From assembly GCA_937904535.1 (NCBI GenBank), contig CALELC010000442.1, positions 1-6,356 of the forward strand: a stretch of 6,356 nt of DNA, written 5' to 3'. Numbering within the stretch: the first letter of the stretch is position 1; each line of letters begins with the position of its first letter. The notes under the pieces are model-generated. The model ran no database searches, was not told the DNA's origin, and worked only from the letters and a program-made list of their open reading frames with translations. Shown here in pieces: positions 1 through 6,306 of the stretch. The DNA is from an uncultured Planctomycetaceae bacterium. Its GTDB lineage: Bacteria; Planctomycetota; Planctomycetia; Pirellulales; Pirellulaceae. Made by a program: the position numbers and the translations under genes.

Positions 1-3
1 GTG

Positions 4-801
4 CTACAGCCGCCGCATCACGTAAACGACGTCCTCGGTCGCGGCATCCACGGTGATCGGGGCATGGACGCGATAGCTAAAATCAAACGTCTCGACGCAC
101 TCCCACACTCCACTATCGCGAATCAGCCGCTTCATTTGCGCAGCGGTATAACTTCGCAGCACCAACACATCCTCAATCCGCCAGCTGCGGCTCGGGGTGT
201 GGATATCGAAGCGAATACCAAACCTTTCAATCCGTTTGCTCGGGTCTCGTTCGATCGTCCACATATAAGTGTTAACCGCAAGATTCCCCCGCCGCGCCGA
301 CCAAGCCTCGGTCTCACTCGGCGCTGCTTCGGTCGGCGTGAGGTGAATGCCCAATAGATACAGCCCGCCGCTGCGAACGCACTGCCCCATCGACTTCAGA
401 TGCCCCAGCGCCTGCTTGGGCGTCGTCAGATGCCGGAAACTGTTGATCGTGTTGAACGCGATGTCATAGCGCTCAGGGGCTGTAAAATCCGACATGTCGG
501 CCACCCACACCTGGCCATCGATCCCGCGTTTGGCCAACCGCTCATTGCAGAACTCCACAGCCTTGGGATTGAGATCGATGCCAGCGATCTGATAGCCGCG
601 TTTTCCTAAGTGAACCAACAGACGTCCGGTTCCACAGGCGGGTTCAAACAGCTTGTGCACCTCGCCCTCGGCGAACCGCTCACCGCATTTGCGGATGAAC
701 TGTAATTCGGCCGCGCAGTCGGCTCCAAACACCAGATCATAGTACTTGGGATGGTCGTAAATCGACTCGGAGACGACATCGGTGATCGGAGCTTTTGGCA
801 A
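4..801 (-). CDS. Class I SAM-dependent methyltransferase
   Basis: A complete 265-residue protein with a Rossmann-type methyltransferase fold, expected to be a soluble cytoplasmic enzyme that transfers a methyl group from S-adenosylmethionine. The glycine-rich SAM loop FEPACGTGR lies at residues 52-60, the acidic ribose-binding residue is Asp76 in GIDLN, the adenine-contact motif ADMSDF is at 101-106, and NTINSFRHL at 117-125 fits the motif IV region. The N-terminal YDHPKYYDLVFG (15-26) resembles the usual entry helix of small-molecule methyltransferases. The start is TTG, supported by AGAGG 9 bases upstream and by the lack of a better start before the conserved N-terminus. It lies 31 bases after the DinB-like gene, so the two are probably cotranscribed. 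The substrate cannot be read from the sequence; the C-terminal half (about 155-265) is the likely acceptor-binding part. The family call is firm, the role unknown. Confidence 0.92.
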   Translation of the reverse strand: MPKAPITDVVSESIYDHPKYYDLVFGADCAAELQFIRKCGERFAEGEVHKLFEPACGTGRLLVHLGKRGYQIAGIDLNPKAVEFCNERLAKRGIDGQVWVADMSDFTAPERYDIAFNTINSFRHLTTPKQALGHLKSMGQCVRSGGLYLLGIHLTPTEAAPSETEAWSARRGNLAVNTYMWTIERDPSKRIERFGIRFDIHTPSRSWRIEDVLVLRSYTAAQMKRLIRDSGVWECVETFDFSYRVHAPITVDAATEDVVYVMRRL

Positions 802-810
802 GGTACAAAG

Positions 811-815
811 CCTCT
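811..815 (-). promoter_or_regulatory. Ribosome binding site of the methyltransferase gene
   Basis: On the minus strand AGAGG lies 9 bases before the TTG at 799-801. It lies in the 31-base gap after the DinB-like stop codon and is the main support for a TTG start of the methyltransferase. Confidence 0.6.
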
Positions 816-832
816 GCGAATAAACTAGAAGA

Positions 833-1450
833 TTAGCGAACGGGAGCCAGTCCCAAGCAGCGCCGGATCACGCCGATCTGGCCGCTGTGGATGTGCTCGT
901 GCAACGGGCAAAAGAGAATCGCCCCCAGTTTAATCGGATAGGCGGCGTAGGGCATTTCCACGCTCTCCAGCAGCACTCGGCTGTCGAGGCCCTGGGTCAG
1001 TCCCGCGAGCGACGCGGCATGAATCCGGTCCAGGCGTTCGATCAATTCGTCGGCTGACCACTGCGAGCTGCTGACCAGGGCCGGGTCGGAGCCGCGAGTG
1101 AACGCCTTGCGAAAGCGTCCGGGCACAAGCTCGAGATCGTCATCGCGGCGTCCGTGGATGCGGAACATCAACAGACCGTACTGGCTGACCGCCAGGTGCC
1201 CGACTTGCCAAGCGATGTGACTACAAAACGACTGCGACTCGCCCGGCGCTGGCGCAAGCGTGAGCTGCGGCCGCTCAAACCACAGTTCTCGTGGCGTTGC
1301 AGACAACAAACTCTGAGTGTATTCCCGCGCCCAGCGGATTTGGCCGATTGCCGCCGTGAGCATCGCTTCGGCGGTGGCAAGATCGGGCAGTTCTCGGTTT
1401 GTGGATTCGAATTCCGTTAGATTCGTGGCGGTAGGATTGGGTTCGCTCAT
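833..1450 (-). CDS. DinB-like (DinB/YfiT superfamily) putative metalloprotein
   Basis: A 205-residue soluble protein of the DinB/YfiT four-helix bundle superfamily. Members bind a divalent metal through three histidines; some are thiol-dependent transferases, but most have no known reaction. The C-terminal helix carries HEHIHSGQIG (184-193), matching the family's HxxxH followed by GQ, so His184 and His188 are the likely metal ligands. The first ligand is probably His85 in WQVGHLA, with His78 as an alternative. The first 25 or so residues are polar and probably disordered. The ATG start has no clear Shine-Dalgarno sequence, and a tandem repeat lies directly upstream. The gene probably shares a transcript with the methyltransferase 31 bases downstream. 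The DinB name does not imply a role in DNA repair. I am sure of the family but cannot assign a substrate. Confidence 0.85.
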   Translation of the reverse strand: MSEPNPTATNLTEFESTNRELPDLATAEAMLTAAIGQIRWAREYTQSLLSATPRELWFERPQLTLAPAPGESQSFCSHIAWQVGHLAVSQYGLLMFRIHGRRDDDLELVPGRFRKAFTRGSDPALVSSSQWSADELIERLDRIHAASLAGLTQGLDSRVLLESVEMPYAAYPIKLGAILFCPLHEHIHSGQIGVIRRCLGLAPVR

Positions 1451-1455
1451 GTTTG

Positions 1456-1498
1456 GATAGGTTACAAGAATCGGGTTGATAGGTTTGAGAGAATCGGG
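1456..1498 (-). repeat. Imperfect tandem repeat (about 22 bases, two copies) upstream of the DinB-like gene
   Basis: On the plus strand GATAGGTT occurs at 1456-1463 and 1478-1485, and GAATCGGG at 1468-1475 and 1491-1498. Each pair has the same order, separated by 4 and 5 bases, so the block is two copies of a roughly 22-base unit. It ends 5 bases before the DinB-like ATG and occupies the place where a ribosome binding site or core promoter would be. It may be a recent local duplication or a paired binding site; the sequence does not say which. Confidence 0.7.
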
Positions 1499-1501
1499 AG
1501 C

Positions 1502-1515
1502 TCTCGACGTCGAGA
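1502..1515. promoter_or_regulatory. 14-base perfect palindrome, possible operator
   Basis: TCTCGACGTCGAGA reads the same on both strands. It sits in the 112-base gap between the cyclase stop and the DinB-like start, about 52 bases upstream of the DinB-like ATG. A dimeric repressor site is possible. As an RNA hairpin it would have a 5-base-pair stem and a 4-base loop with no U run, so a terminator is unlikely. The palindrome is certain, its function is a guess. Confidence 0.35.
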
Positions 1516-1535
1516 CGCGCCGCCTGATGGAATCT

Positions 1536-1560
1536 GGCCGGAGTTTTATTCAGCTCGGCC
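1536..1560 (-). terminator. Possible hairpin after the cyclase gene
   Basis: Two bases after the cyclase stop codon, the minus strand has GGCCGAG pairing with CTCCGGCC across a 10-base A-rich loop, with one bulged C. That gives a seven-base-pair GC-rich stem. No U run follows, so it is at best a weak or factor-assisted terminator, or an RNA 3' end stabiliser. Confidence 0.3.
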
Positions 1561-1562
1561 GA

Positions 1563-3476
1563 TCACGATTTTCCCACATCGATCACGCCATCCCAGTTGG
1601 GCGGCGGCACGCGACCATGACGGAGGATCGTGGCCGTGAGAAAATCTTTCGCCCGGTCGGTCGAGGCGACTTCATGCAGCCGCTCAAACGCTAGATCCCA
1701 CTGGCCCGCAATGAGCGCTTCGAGCGCCTGTTCGTACGCGGCGACATCATCGTCGCTTGGCCAGCCCGGCGTGCCTACCGGACGCAGCAATTGATGGACA
1801 TCGATCGGAGTTGTAAATCCTGCGGGGCGGATCCGTGCTAATCGGCGGACACGCATCTGGTCCAGTGGTTCATGTTGGCGAATCCAGTCGGCCGAAGCTT
1901 TATCCAACAGCACTTCCGCGCCGAGCACCTTGGTCATCCCTTCGAGCCGGCTGGCCAGATTCACGACGGGCCCAAATGCGGTCACTTTGACTTGGTCGAC
2001 GGTGCCGATCCGCCCGACCACTGCTCGGCCGGTCGCCAGTCCAATCCCGCAGTGGAAGCCATATCGCCCTGCGTTCCGGCCAGTTCGCGTCTCTGAACCG
2101 GCTGACGCGGCGGCGGTGAGACTGCCTAGAATGCCTTGGCCATAAAAGGCGTCGCGAATCGTCAGCGCCGCGCGAGCCGCACGGCCGACCGCGTCCTCCT
2201 GATCCAGCGGCCAGCCCCAAAAGCCCATCGCCGCATCGCCGTGAAAATCGCCGACTACACCGCCTTGCCGCAGAATCTCGCCGGTCATCACCCCCAGCGC
2301 GTCGCTGACCCGCTGCAGCAGTTCCAGCAACTGATGCTGCGACTGCTCACTTTGGCGGGTAAAACCGCGGAGGTCGCAAAAAATCACCGACACGTCGGTT
2401 TCCCGCGGCCGCAGCACTTCATCGGGATCGCGGCCCGCCAGCGCCTCCATCACCACCGGGGCAAAGAACCGCTGCATCCCGATCTGCTGCCGCTGCAGCA
2501 GCCGCGCTTGGCGGAGGTTGCCCAGCGTCGTGCCAACCAATTCGGCGAACTTCACATCGTCGTGCAGATCCTCGGGCGCCGCCTGCAGCGATTGGTTGTA
2601 GCCGCCATCGAGTCGCGGTGTTAGTTGGCCGGTGACATAGATCACCCAGCCGCGACAGGCCGCCGTGGGCAGCGGCACACAGAATGCCCAGTCGACTCCT
2701 TCGCTCGCCGTATAGGCTTCAGCCTGCGACACCGCTCCGCCACCGACTTCACCGCCCTCGCTGCCGGCCCACAGGTGCAGCACGCTCTGTCCCGTGGCGA
2801 CAGCCTGACGAGCGAGCGTGCCGCTGGGCCGAGGTCCGTCGGCTTCAGCGATCCGGTGGTCGTAATGCAGCATCCGCGGCGGTGCCGTAGGCGATTTGCT
2901 GACATCGAGAATTGCCACCGCCGCTGCCGAGGGAATCGATTGCAACAGCAGACTGACGACCCGTACCAGCAGTTCCTCGTCGTTTGTACTGCCGATGATG
3001 ATGTCCGGTAATCGGCCCAGTGCCTCGATCCGCGAGGCGGCATCCCGGAAGCCGCGGCTGCGGAGTTCCGCCACGTTGTAGACGTGCTCGGTCACCTCCA
3101 TTGGCCGGTCGGCATCATTGACTTCGGGACGGATCGCGAGCGTGAAGGACGTGTGGCCGATCACGAAGTGCTCACCGGGCAGCAGCCGGAATGAATCCTG
3201 CCGCTGGCCACGATAAAACACCGGATTTTTCGCAGCCGGCAACCGCTGCACCCACACGCTGCCATCCGGCTGAGGTTGCAGTGCGACATGTTCGCGCGAG
3301 ATCCGGTCGTCCCAAGGCACTGTCCACTTCCCCGCGCCGTCGCGTCCGAGCGTCACGACGGCACCGGCCGAGAGACTCGAATCGCTCAACTGCTCAACCT
3401 TCCCGTCCCGGGGCAGCGGCAACGGGCGTCGCCAGCGCTGTTTGGGCTGCGGGCCCTGGGCGATCAAGTCGGGCAT
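1563..3476 (-). CDS. FHA-GAF-class III adenylate/guanylate cyclase
   Basis: A 637-residue signalling enzyme expected to make a cyclic nucleotide from a nucleoside triphosphate. An FHA phosphothreonine-binding domain covers about 40-115 (GR at 44-45, SREH at 60-63, Asn84). A GAF-like sensor region covers about 155-325. A helical linker leads to the class III catalytic domain at about 360-560. Both metal-binding aspartates are present (Asp368 in FCDLRGFT, Asp414 in HGDAAM), as are Asn506 and Arg510 of VNLASR, which stabilise the transition state. The base-recognition Lys and Asp are replaced by Asp410 and Lys497, so product specificity is uncertain. A Gly/Ala/Ser-rich insertion lies at about 447-471. 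The tail (575-637) resembles the helical C-terminus common in bacterial cyclases. No membrane segment is seen. The reading frame is open another 137 codons upstream, but the ATG at 3474-3476 has a strong GAGGAGG site, and the upstream part lies inside the flavoprotein gene and looks non-coding. Confidence 0.9.
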   Translation of the reverse strand: MPDLIAQGPQPKQRWRRPLPLPRDGKVEQLSDSSLSAGAVVTLGRDGAGKWTVPWDDRISREHVALQPQPDGSVWVQRLPAAKNPVFYRGQRQDSFRLLPGEHFVIGHTSFTLAIRPEVNDADRPMEVTEHVYNVAELRSRGFRDAASRIEALGRLPDIIIGSTNDEELLVRVVSLLLQSIPSAAAVAILDVSKSPTAPPRMLHYDHRIAEADGPRPSGTLARQAVATGQSVLHLWAGSEGGEVGGGAVSQAEAYTASEGVDWAFCVPLPTAACRGWVIYVTGQLTPRLDGGYNQSLQAAPEDLHDDVKFAELVGTTLGNLRQARLLQRQQIGMQRFFAPVVMEALAGRDPDEVLRPRETDVSVIFCDLRGFTRQSEQSQHQLLELLQRVSDALGVMTGEILRQGGVVGDFHGDAAMGFWGWPLDQEDAVGRAARAALTIRDAFYGQGILGSLTAAASAGSETRTGRNAGRYGFHCGIGLATGRAVVGRIGTVDQVKVTAFGPVVNLASRLEGMTKVLGAEVLLDKASADWIRQHEPLDQMRVRRLARIRPAGFTTPIDVHQLLRPVGTPGWPSDDDVAAYEQALEALIAGQWDLAFERLHEVASTDRAKDFLTATILRHGRVPPPNWDGVIDVGKS

Positions 3477-4756
3477 GCGGCCTCCTCGGCGAGCAACACC
3501 GCATGCCGACCGGCGAGCAGCCCTGTGCTGAAGGCCGATTGGAAGTTGTAGCCACCGATCCAGCCGTCCAAGTCGAGCAGTTCGCCGGCGATGAACAGCC
3601 CCGGAACCAGCCGACTTTGCATCGTCCGTGGATCCACTTCTTTCAGACTGACCCCACCGGCAGTGACTTCCGCTTTGTCGAATCCGCGAGTGCCCGTGAC
3701 CGGCAGCGTCAGACTCTTCAACGACTCGATCAGCCGACCCGCCGCGGCTTTGGGCAACTCGGCAAACGAACATTCGGCCGCCCCAGCGCCCGCGGCGATC
3801 GCCTCGGCCAAGCGTTTGGGCACTCGCTCCGCTAAGGCTGCCAGCACGCGCCGGCTGCCAGCACCACTGCGTTGCTGCTGGAACCACTGCGTGACCTGGT
3901 CGATCGTTTGGTCAGGCAACAGGTCAAGCGTCAAGCGTGTCTGGGCCGGGTTATCGGCCGCGGTAATGACGCCGCTAACATCCATCGCGGTCGGACCGGA
4001 GAAGCCGAAATGCGTGAACAGGAACCCGCCACGCCGCACCAGCAGCGGCTTTTTGGGCGGTTTCTTCCCTGGGGGACTGACCGCCCAGACACTCGCCTGG
4101 GCGCTGTCGAGCGTCACGCCGCTGATCTCATGCATCCACGGGTCGCCACCGACCAGCGGCACGAGCGCCGGCCGCGGCGGAACGATCTGATGGCCGAAAT
4201 CACGCATCCAGCCGTAGCCTTCGCCGATCGTGCCACAGCCTGGCCAACTCTTGCCACCGACCGTGACAATCACGCGGTCGGCGGCGAGCGTTTCACCCTC
4301 GAGCTCAATGGCAAAGCCGCCATCAGCCCGGCGGTGCAGACCGCGCACGGCCGCCCCGAGCCGCACCTCGGCTCCCCCCTCCACCGCATATCGCAACAGC
4401 GCATCGCGGACGTCGACAGCCCGATTGCTGACGGGAAACACCTTGCCGGTCGATTCAACCTGAGTGGGTACGCCGAGCGAGTGGAACAGCTGCACCACGG
4501 CCGCGGGCGGCAGCGCCGCCAAGGCTTGTCGCAAGAACGGGCCCCCCCGACCAAACGCCTCCATGATCCCTTCGGGTCCACAGTGGTGCGTCAAATTGCA
4601 GCGGGTGCCGCCGCTCATCAGAATTTTGACGCCAGCCTTGCGGTTCTTTTCCAGCACCGTCACCTGGCAGCCGACGCCGCTGTCGGCAGCTTGGCGTGCC
4701 GCACTGGCCGCCGCCATCAATCCCGCTGCCCCTGCGCCGATCACAACAATGTTCAA
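3464..4756 (-). CDS. BaiN/RdsA-family (YhiN-like) NAD(P)/FAD-dependent oxidoreductase
   Basis: A 430-residue cytoplasmic flavoprotein of the HI0933/YhiN/BaiN family, a little longer than the usual 400 or so. The N-terminal FAD-binding motif GAGAAG is at 7-12, with the ribose-binding Glu36 at the end of the second strand. Family signatures follow in order: MSGGTRCNLTH (47-57), GTIGEGYGWMRDFGH (175-189), FLFTHFGFSGP (245-255), TAGGVSLKEVDPRTM (365-379) and the C-terminal FAD-contact block GLFIAGELLDLDGWIGGYNF (386-405). Characterised relatives include BaiN, linked to bile acid reduction in gut clostridia; YhiN itself has no settled substrate, so I give no gene symbol. The start is TTG, with GAGAAGGA 9 bases upstream, and places the Rossmann strand at residue 2 as is normal for the family. 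The stop overlaps the start of the cyclase by 13 bases, which suggests translational coupling. Confidence 0.93.
   Translation of the reverse strand: MNIVVIGAGAAGLMAAASAARQAADSGVGCQVTVLEKNRKAGVKILMSGGTRCNLTHHCGPEGIMEAFGRGGPFLRQALAALPPAAVVQLFHSLGVPTQVESTGKVFPVSNRAVDVRDALLRYAVEGGAEVRLGAAVRGLHRRADGGFAIELEGETLAADRVIVTVGGKSWPGCGTIGEGYGWMRDFGHQIVPPRPALVPLVGGDPWMHEISGVTLDSAQASVWAVSPPGKKPPKKPLLVRRGGFLFTHFGFSGPTAMDVSGVITAADNPAQTRLTLDLLPDQTIDQVTQWFQQQRSGAGSRRVLAALAERVPKRLAEAIAAGAGAAECSFAELPKAAAGRLIESLKSLTLPVTGTRGFDKAEVTAGGVSLKEVDPRTMQSRLVPGLFIAGELLDLDGWIGGYNFQSAFSTGLLAGRHAVLLAEEAACPT
3481..3487 (-). promoter_or_regulatory. Ribosome binding site of the cyclase gene
   Basis: On the minus strand GAGGAGG ends 4 bases before the ATG at 3474-3476, or 7 bases if only its first GAGG pairs. 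It lies within the last codons of the flavoprotein gene. It decides the cyclase start in favour of this ATG rather than the longer open frame. Confidence 0.75.
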
Positions 4757-4765
4757 AACTGCTTA

Positions 4766-4773
4766 TCCTTCTC
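4766..4773 (-). promoter_or_regulatory. Ribosome binding site of the flavoprotein gene
   Basis: On the minus strand GAGAAGGA lies 9 bases before the TTG at 4754-4756. It supports the non-ATG start of the YhiN-like flavoprotein. Confidence 0.65.
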
Positions 4774-4827
4774 GGTTACGACCGCCCTGCCCTGCCCCAG
4801 CGTCATAGCCGAAACGAAGTGTTTTTC

Positions 4828-4856
4828 TTGACTCTGCGTGCCGATAATACAAAAAT
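4828..4856 (+). promoter_or_regulatory. Candidate promoter of the desaturase gene
   Basis: TTGACT (4828-4833) matches a sigma-70 -35 box at five of six positions. It is followed after 17 bases by AAAAAT (4851-4856), a four-of-six match to the -10 box. Transcription would begin near 4863, giving a leader of about 60 bases before the desaturase ATG. The stretch is AT-rich compared with its surroundings. Promoter rules in this lineage are not well known, so this is tentative. Confidence 0.35.
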
Positions 4857-4870
4857 TGGAGCCCCCGCGC

Positions 4871-4887
4871 TGAACCGTCCAGGTTCA
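4871..4887. promoter_or_regulatory. 17-base inverted repeat, candidate operator
   Basis: TGAACC and GGTTCA form perfect 6-base arms around the 5-base spacer GTCCA. The repeat lies just downstream of the candidate desaturase promoter and 36 bases before the ATG, a position where a repressor could block transcription. The arms are seen directly; the regulatory role is inferred. Confidence 0.35.
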
Positions 4888-4923
4888 CCCAGGTCCCGCA
4901 ATTTACCGAGCTAGGTTTATTTC

Positions 4924-6003
4924 ATGGGTTCGCCAGTGTTTCCCCCACGCTGCTCGAAGTTTTCCTTTGCGCAAGCTCGCACCCTCGTCGGTGACCTGCA
5001 AAAGCCGAACCCGGTAATTTATTGGGTCGATTTTCTCTGCTCGATTATATCCGGGCACCTCGCGTTTCATGCGTTGTACTTCCTGCCCAAGTGGTACCCG
5101 GAAGCCAGCTGGCTCATCCCGGCGATGGCAGTGGCGTTTGTGGCGACGGTCATCCTTTACATGCGCTCGGTGATGTTCATCCATGAACTGGTGCACTTGC
5201 CCAAGGATCAGTTCAAGGGGTTTCGCATCGCCTGGAATGCCTTGTGTGGGATCTTCTTTTTGATCCCCTCGTTTTTGTATTACCCGCACGTCGACCATCA
5301 CCGTCGCAAGCATTATGGCACCGAGCATGACGGCGAATACCTCAGCCTCAGCCATCATGGACCGTGGATGATCGTCGGCTTTATTCTGCAAGCGTTGATC
5401 ATCCCGCTTCTCGGCTTTGCTCGGTTCCTGATCATCAGCCCGATTTGCTGGGTGGTGCCCGGTGCGAGACAGTTTTTCCACCGTCATGCCTCGACGATGG
5501 TTGTCGATCCGTTTTACAAGCGGAATGACTTTTCACCACGATTGCACCGCATCATCCTGCTGCAGGAAGCGCTCTGCTTTGTGTGGTGCGTCTGGTTCCT
5601 GATCCGTGGCGGGATCTTGCGCGGCGAGTGGATCGATCCGATCTGGTTCATCGCCTATGCGGTGGGCGTGTCGCTGATCGTCCTGAACGAAGTCCGCACG
5701 CTCGGCGCTCACCGCTGGACCGGCAAAGGCCAGGAAATGTCGTTCGAAGAGCAATTGCTCGATTCGGTCAATTATCCGCATGCCCCCTGGATCAGCGAAT
5801 TGTGGGGACCGGTCGGCACGCGGTATCACGCTTTGCACCACCTGTTTCCCTCGCTGCCGTATCACAATCTCGGCGAAGCTCACCGCCGCTTGATGGCCGG
5901 TTTGCCGGAGGACTCACCCTACCGTTACACCGTCGCCCCGAGCCTGACCAGTGAGATCGTGGCGCTGTGGAAACGGTCGCTGGCGTCGATCCGACCAGCT
6001 TAG
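4924..6003 (+). CDS. Integral-membrane fatty acid desaturase
   Basis: A 359-residue di-iron membrane desaturase, expected to put a double bond into acyl chains at the cytoplasmic membrane using oxygen and an electron donor. All three histidine boxes are present: HELVH at 87-91, HVDHH at 122-126 (with a further His130), and HALHH at 302-306. His263 in LGAHRW may be an extra ligand or support. Hydrophobic stretches at about 33-55, 64-84, 103-121, 149-178, 214-228 and 239-256 fit the usual membrane-spanning plan, with the boxes on one face. The third box is followed by LFPSLPYHNL, typical of the family. The ATG has only a weak AGG site 8 bases upstream. The gene is divergent from the flavoprotein-cyclase pair and looks monocistronic. 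The position of the double bond and the substrate (acyl-lipid or acyl-CoA) cannot be read, and related enzymes acting on other lipids are possible. Confidence 0.92.
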   Translation: MGSPVFPPRCSKFSFAQARTLVGDLQKPNPVIYWVDFLCSIISGHLAFHALYFLPKWYPEASWLIPAMAVAFVATVILYMRSVMFIHELVHLPKDQFKGFRIAWNALCGIFFLIPSFLYYPHVDHHRRKHYGTEHDGEYLSLSHHGPWMIVGFILQALIIPLLGFARFLIISPICWVVPGARQFFHRHASTMVVDPFYKRNDFSPRLHRIILLQEALCFVWCVWFLIRGGILRGEWIDPIWFIAYAVGVSLIVLNEVRTLGAHRWTGKGQEMSFEEQLLDSVNYPHAPWISELWGPVGTRYHALHHLFPSLPYHNLGEAHRRLMAGLPEDSPYRYTVAPSLTSEIVALWKRSLASIRPA

Positions 6004-6306
6004 CTACGTTGGCCCGTGAGCGTTCTTCCTCGTCCGAGTTTCCTGCAATGTTGGCTGTGCTCGACTGCCGGCTCATCGCATTGATCCCTCCGGAATGAAG
6101 CGTTGTAGCGAGCACCTTCCGTCAGGTTGCTTGGAAACGTGGAAAGGGACTGTGGACGGAGAGGGGCACGACCTGTTCGGATAGCAGCTGACATCATGGC
6201 ACGATCATTGCGGGTGGCTGTCGCTGTGTGGCCGCCGCGCGCCATTTGCCTTATGGTAGCTAGCGGTGGCTGTTTCATTCCTCCTTGATCCCACTGAGTG
6301 AATCGC
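6004..6306. other. Intergenic region without a convincing gene
   Basis: About 300 bases between the desaturase stop and the partial gene at the right edge. I find no clear terminator with a U run, no tRNA-like structure and no well-formed promoter. A minus-strand open frame crosses it, but its product is rich in Arg, Gly and Thr without recognisable motifs, and it overlaps the start of the right-edge gene. The only repeat I noticed is GGTGGCTGT at 6213-6221 and 6265-6273, in direct orientation. Confidence 0.5.

Noticed and set aside
3191..3835. A 214-codon plus-strand open frame opposite the cyclase and flavoprotein genes
   Set aside because: The product is Arg/Pro-rich and shows no domain. 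It spans the junction of two well-supported minus-strand genes.
3477..3887. N-terminal extension of the cyclase reading frame by 137 codons
   Set aside because: It lies wholly inside the flavoprotein gene on the same strand in another frame, is rich in Arg, Gly and Ser with no domain, and a strong ribosome site marks the ATG at 3476.
3872..4831. A 319-codon plus-strand open frame opposite the flavoprotein gene
   Set aside because: The minus strand here carries every signature of the BaiN/YhiN family. The plus-strand product is His- and Arg-rich without motifs, as expected of antisense frames in GC-rich DNA.
4844..4849. Minus-strand TATTAT as a -10 box for the flavoprotein operon
   Set aside because: It matches the -10 consensus at five of six positions, but the sequence 17 bases upstream (CAGCGC) is not a -35 box and the extended -10 TG is misplaced. 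It remains possible but unsupported.
4903..5487. A 194-codon minus-strand open frame opposite the desaturase
   Set aside because: The plus strand encodes all three desaturase histidine boxes. The minus-strand product is highly charged and has no recognisable fold.
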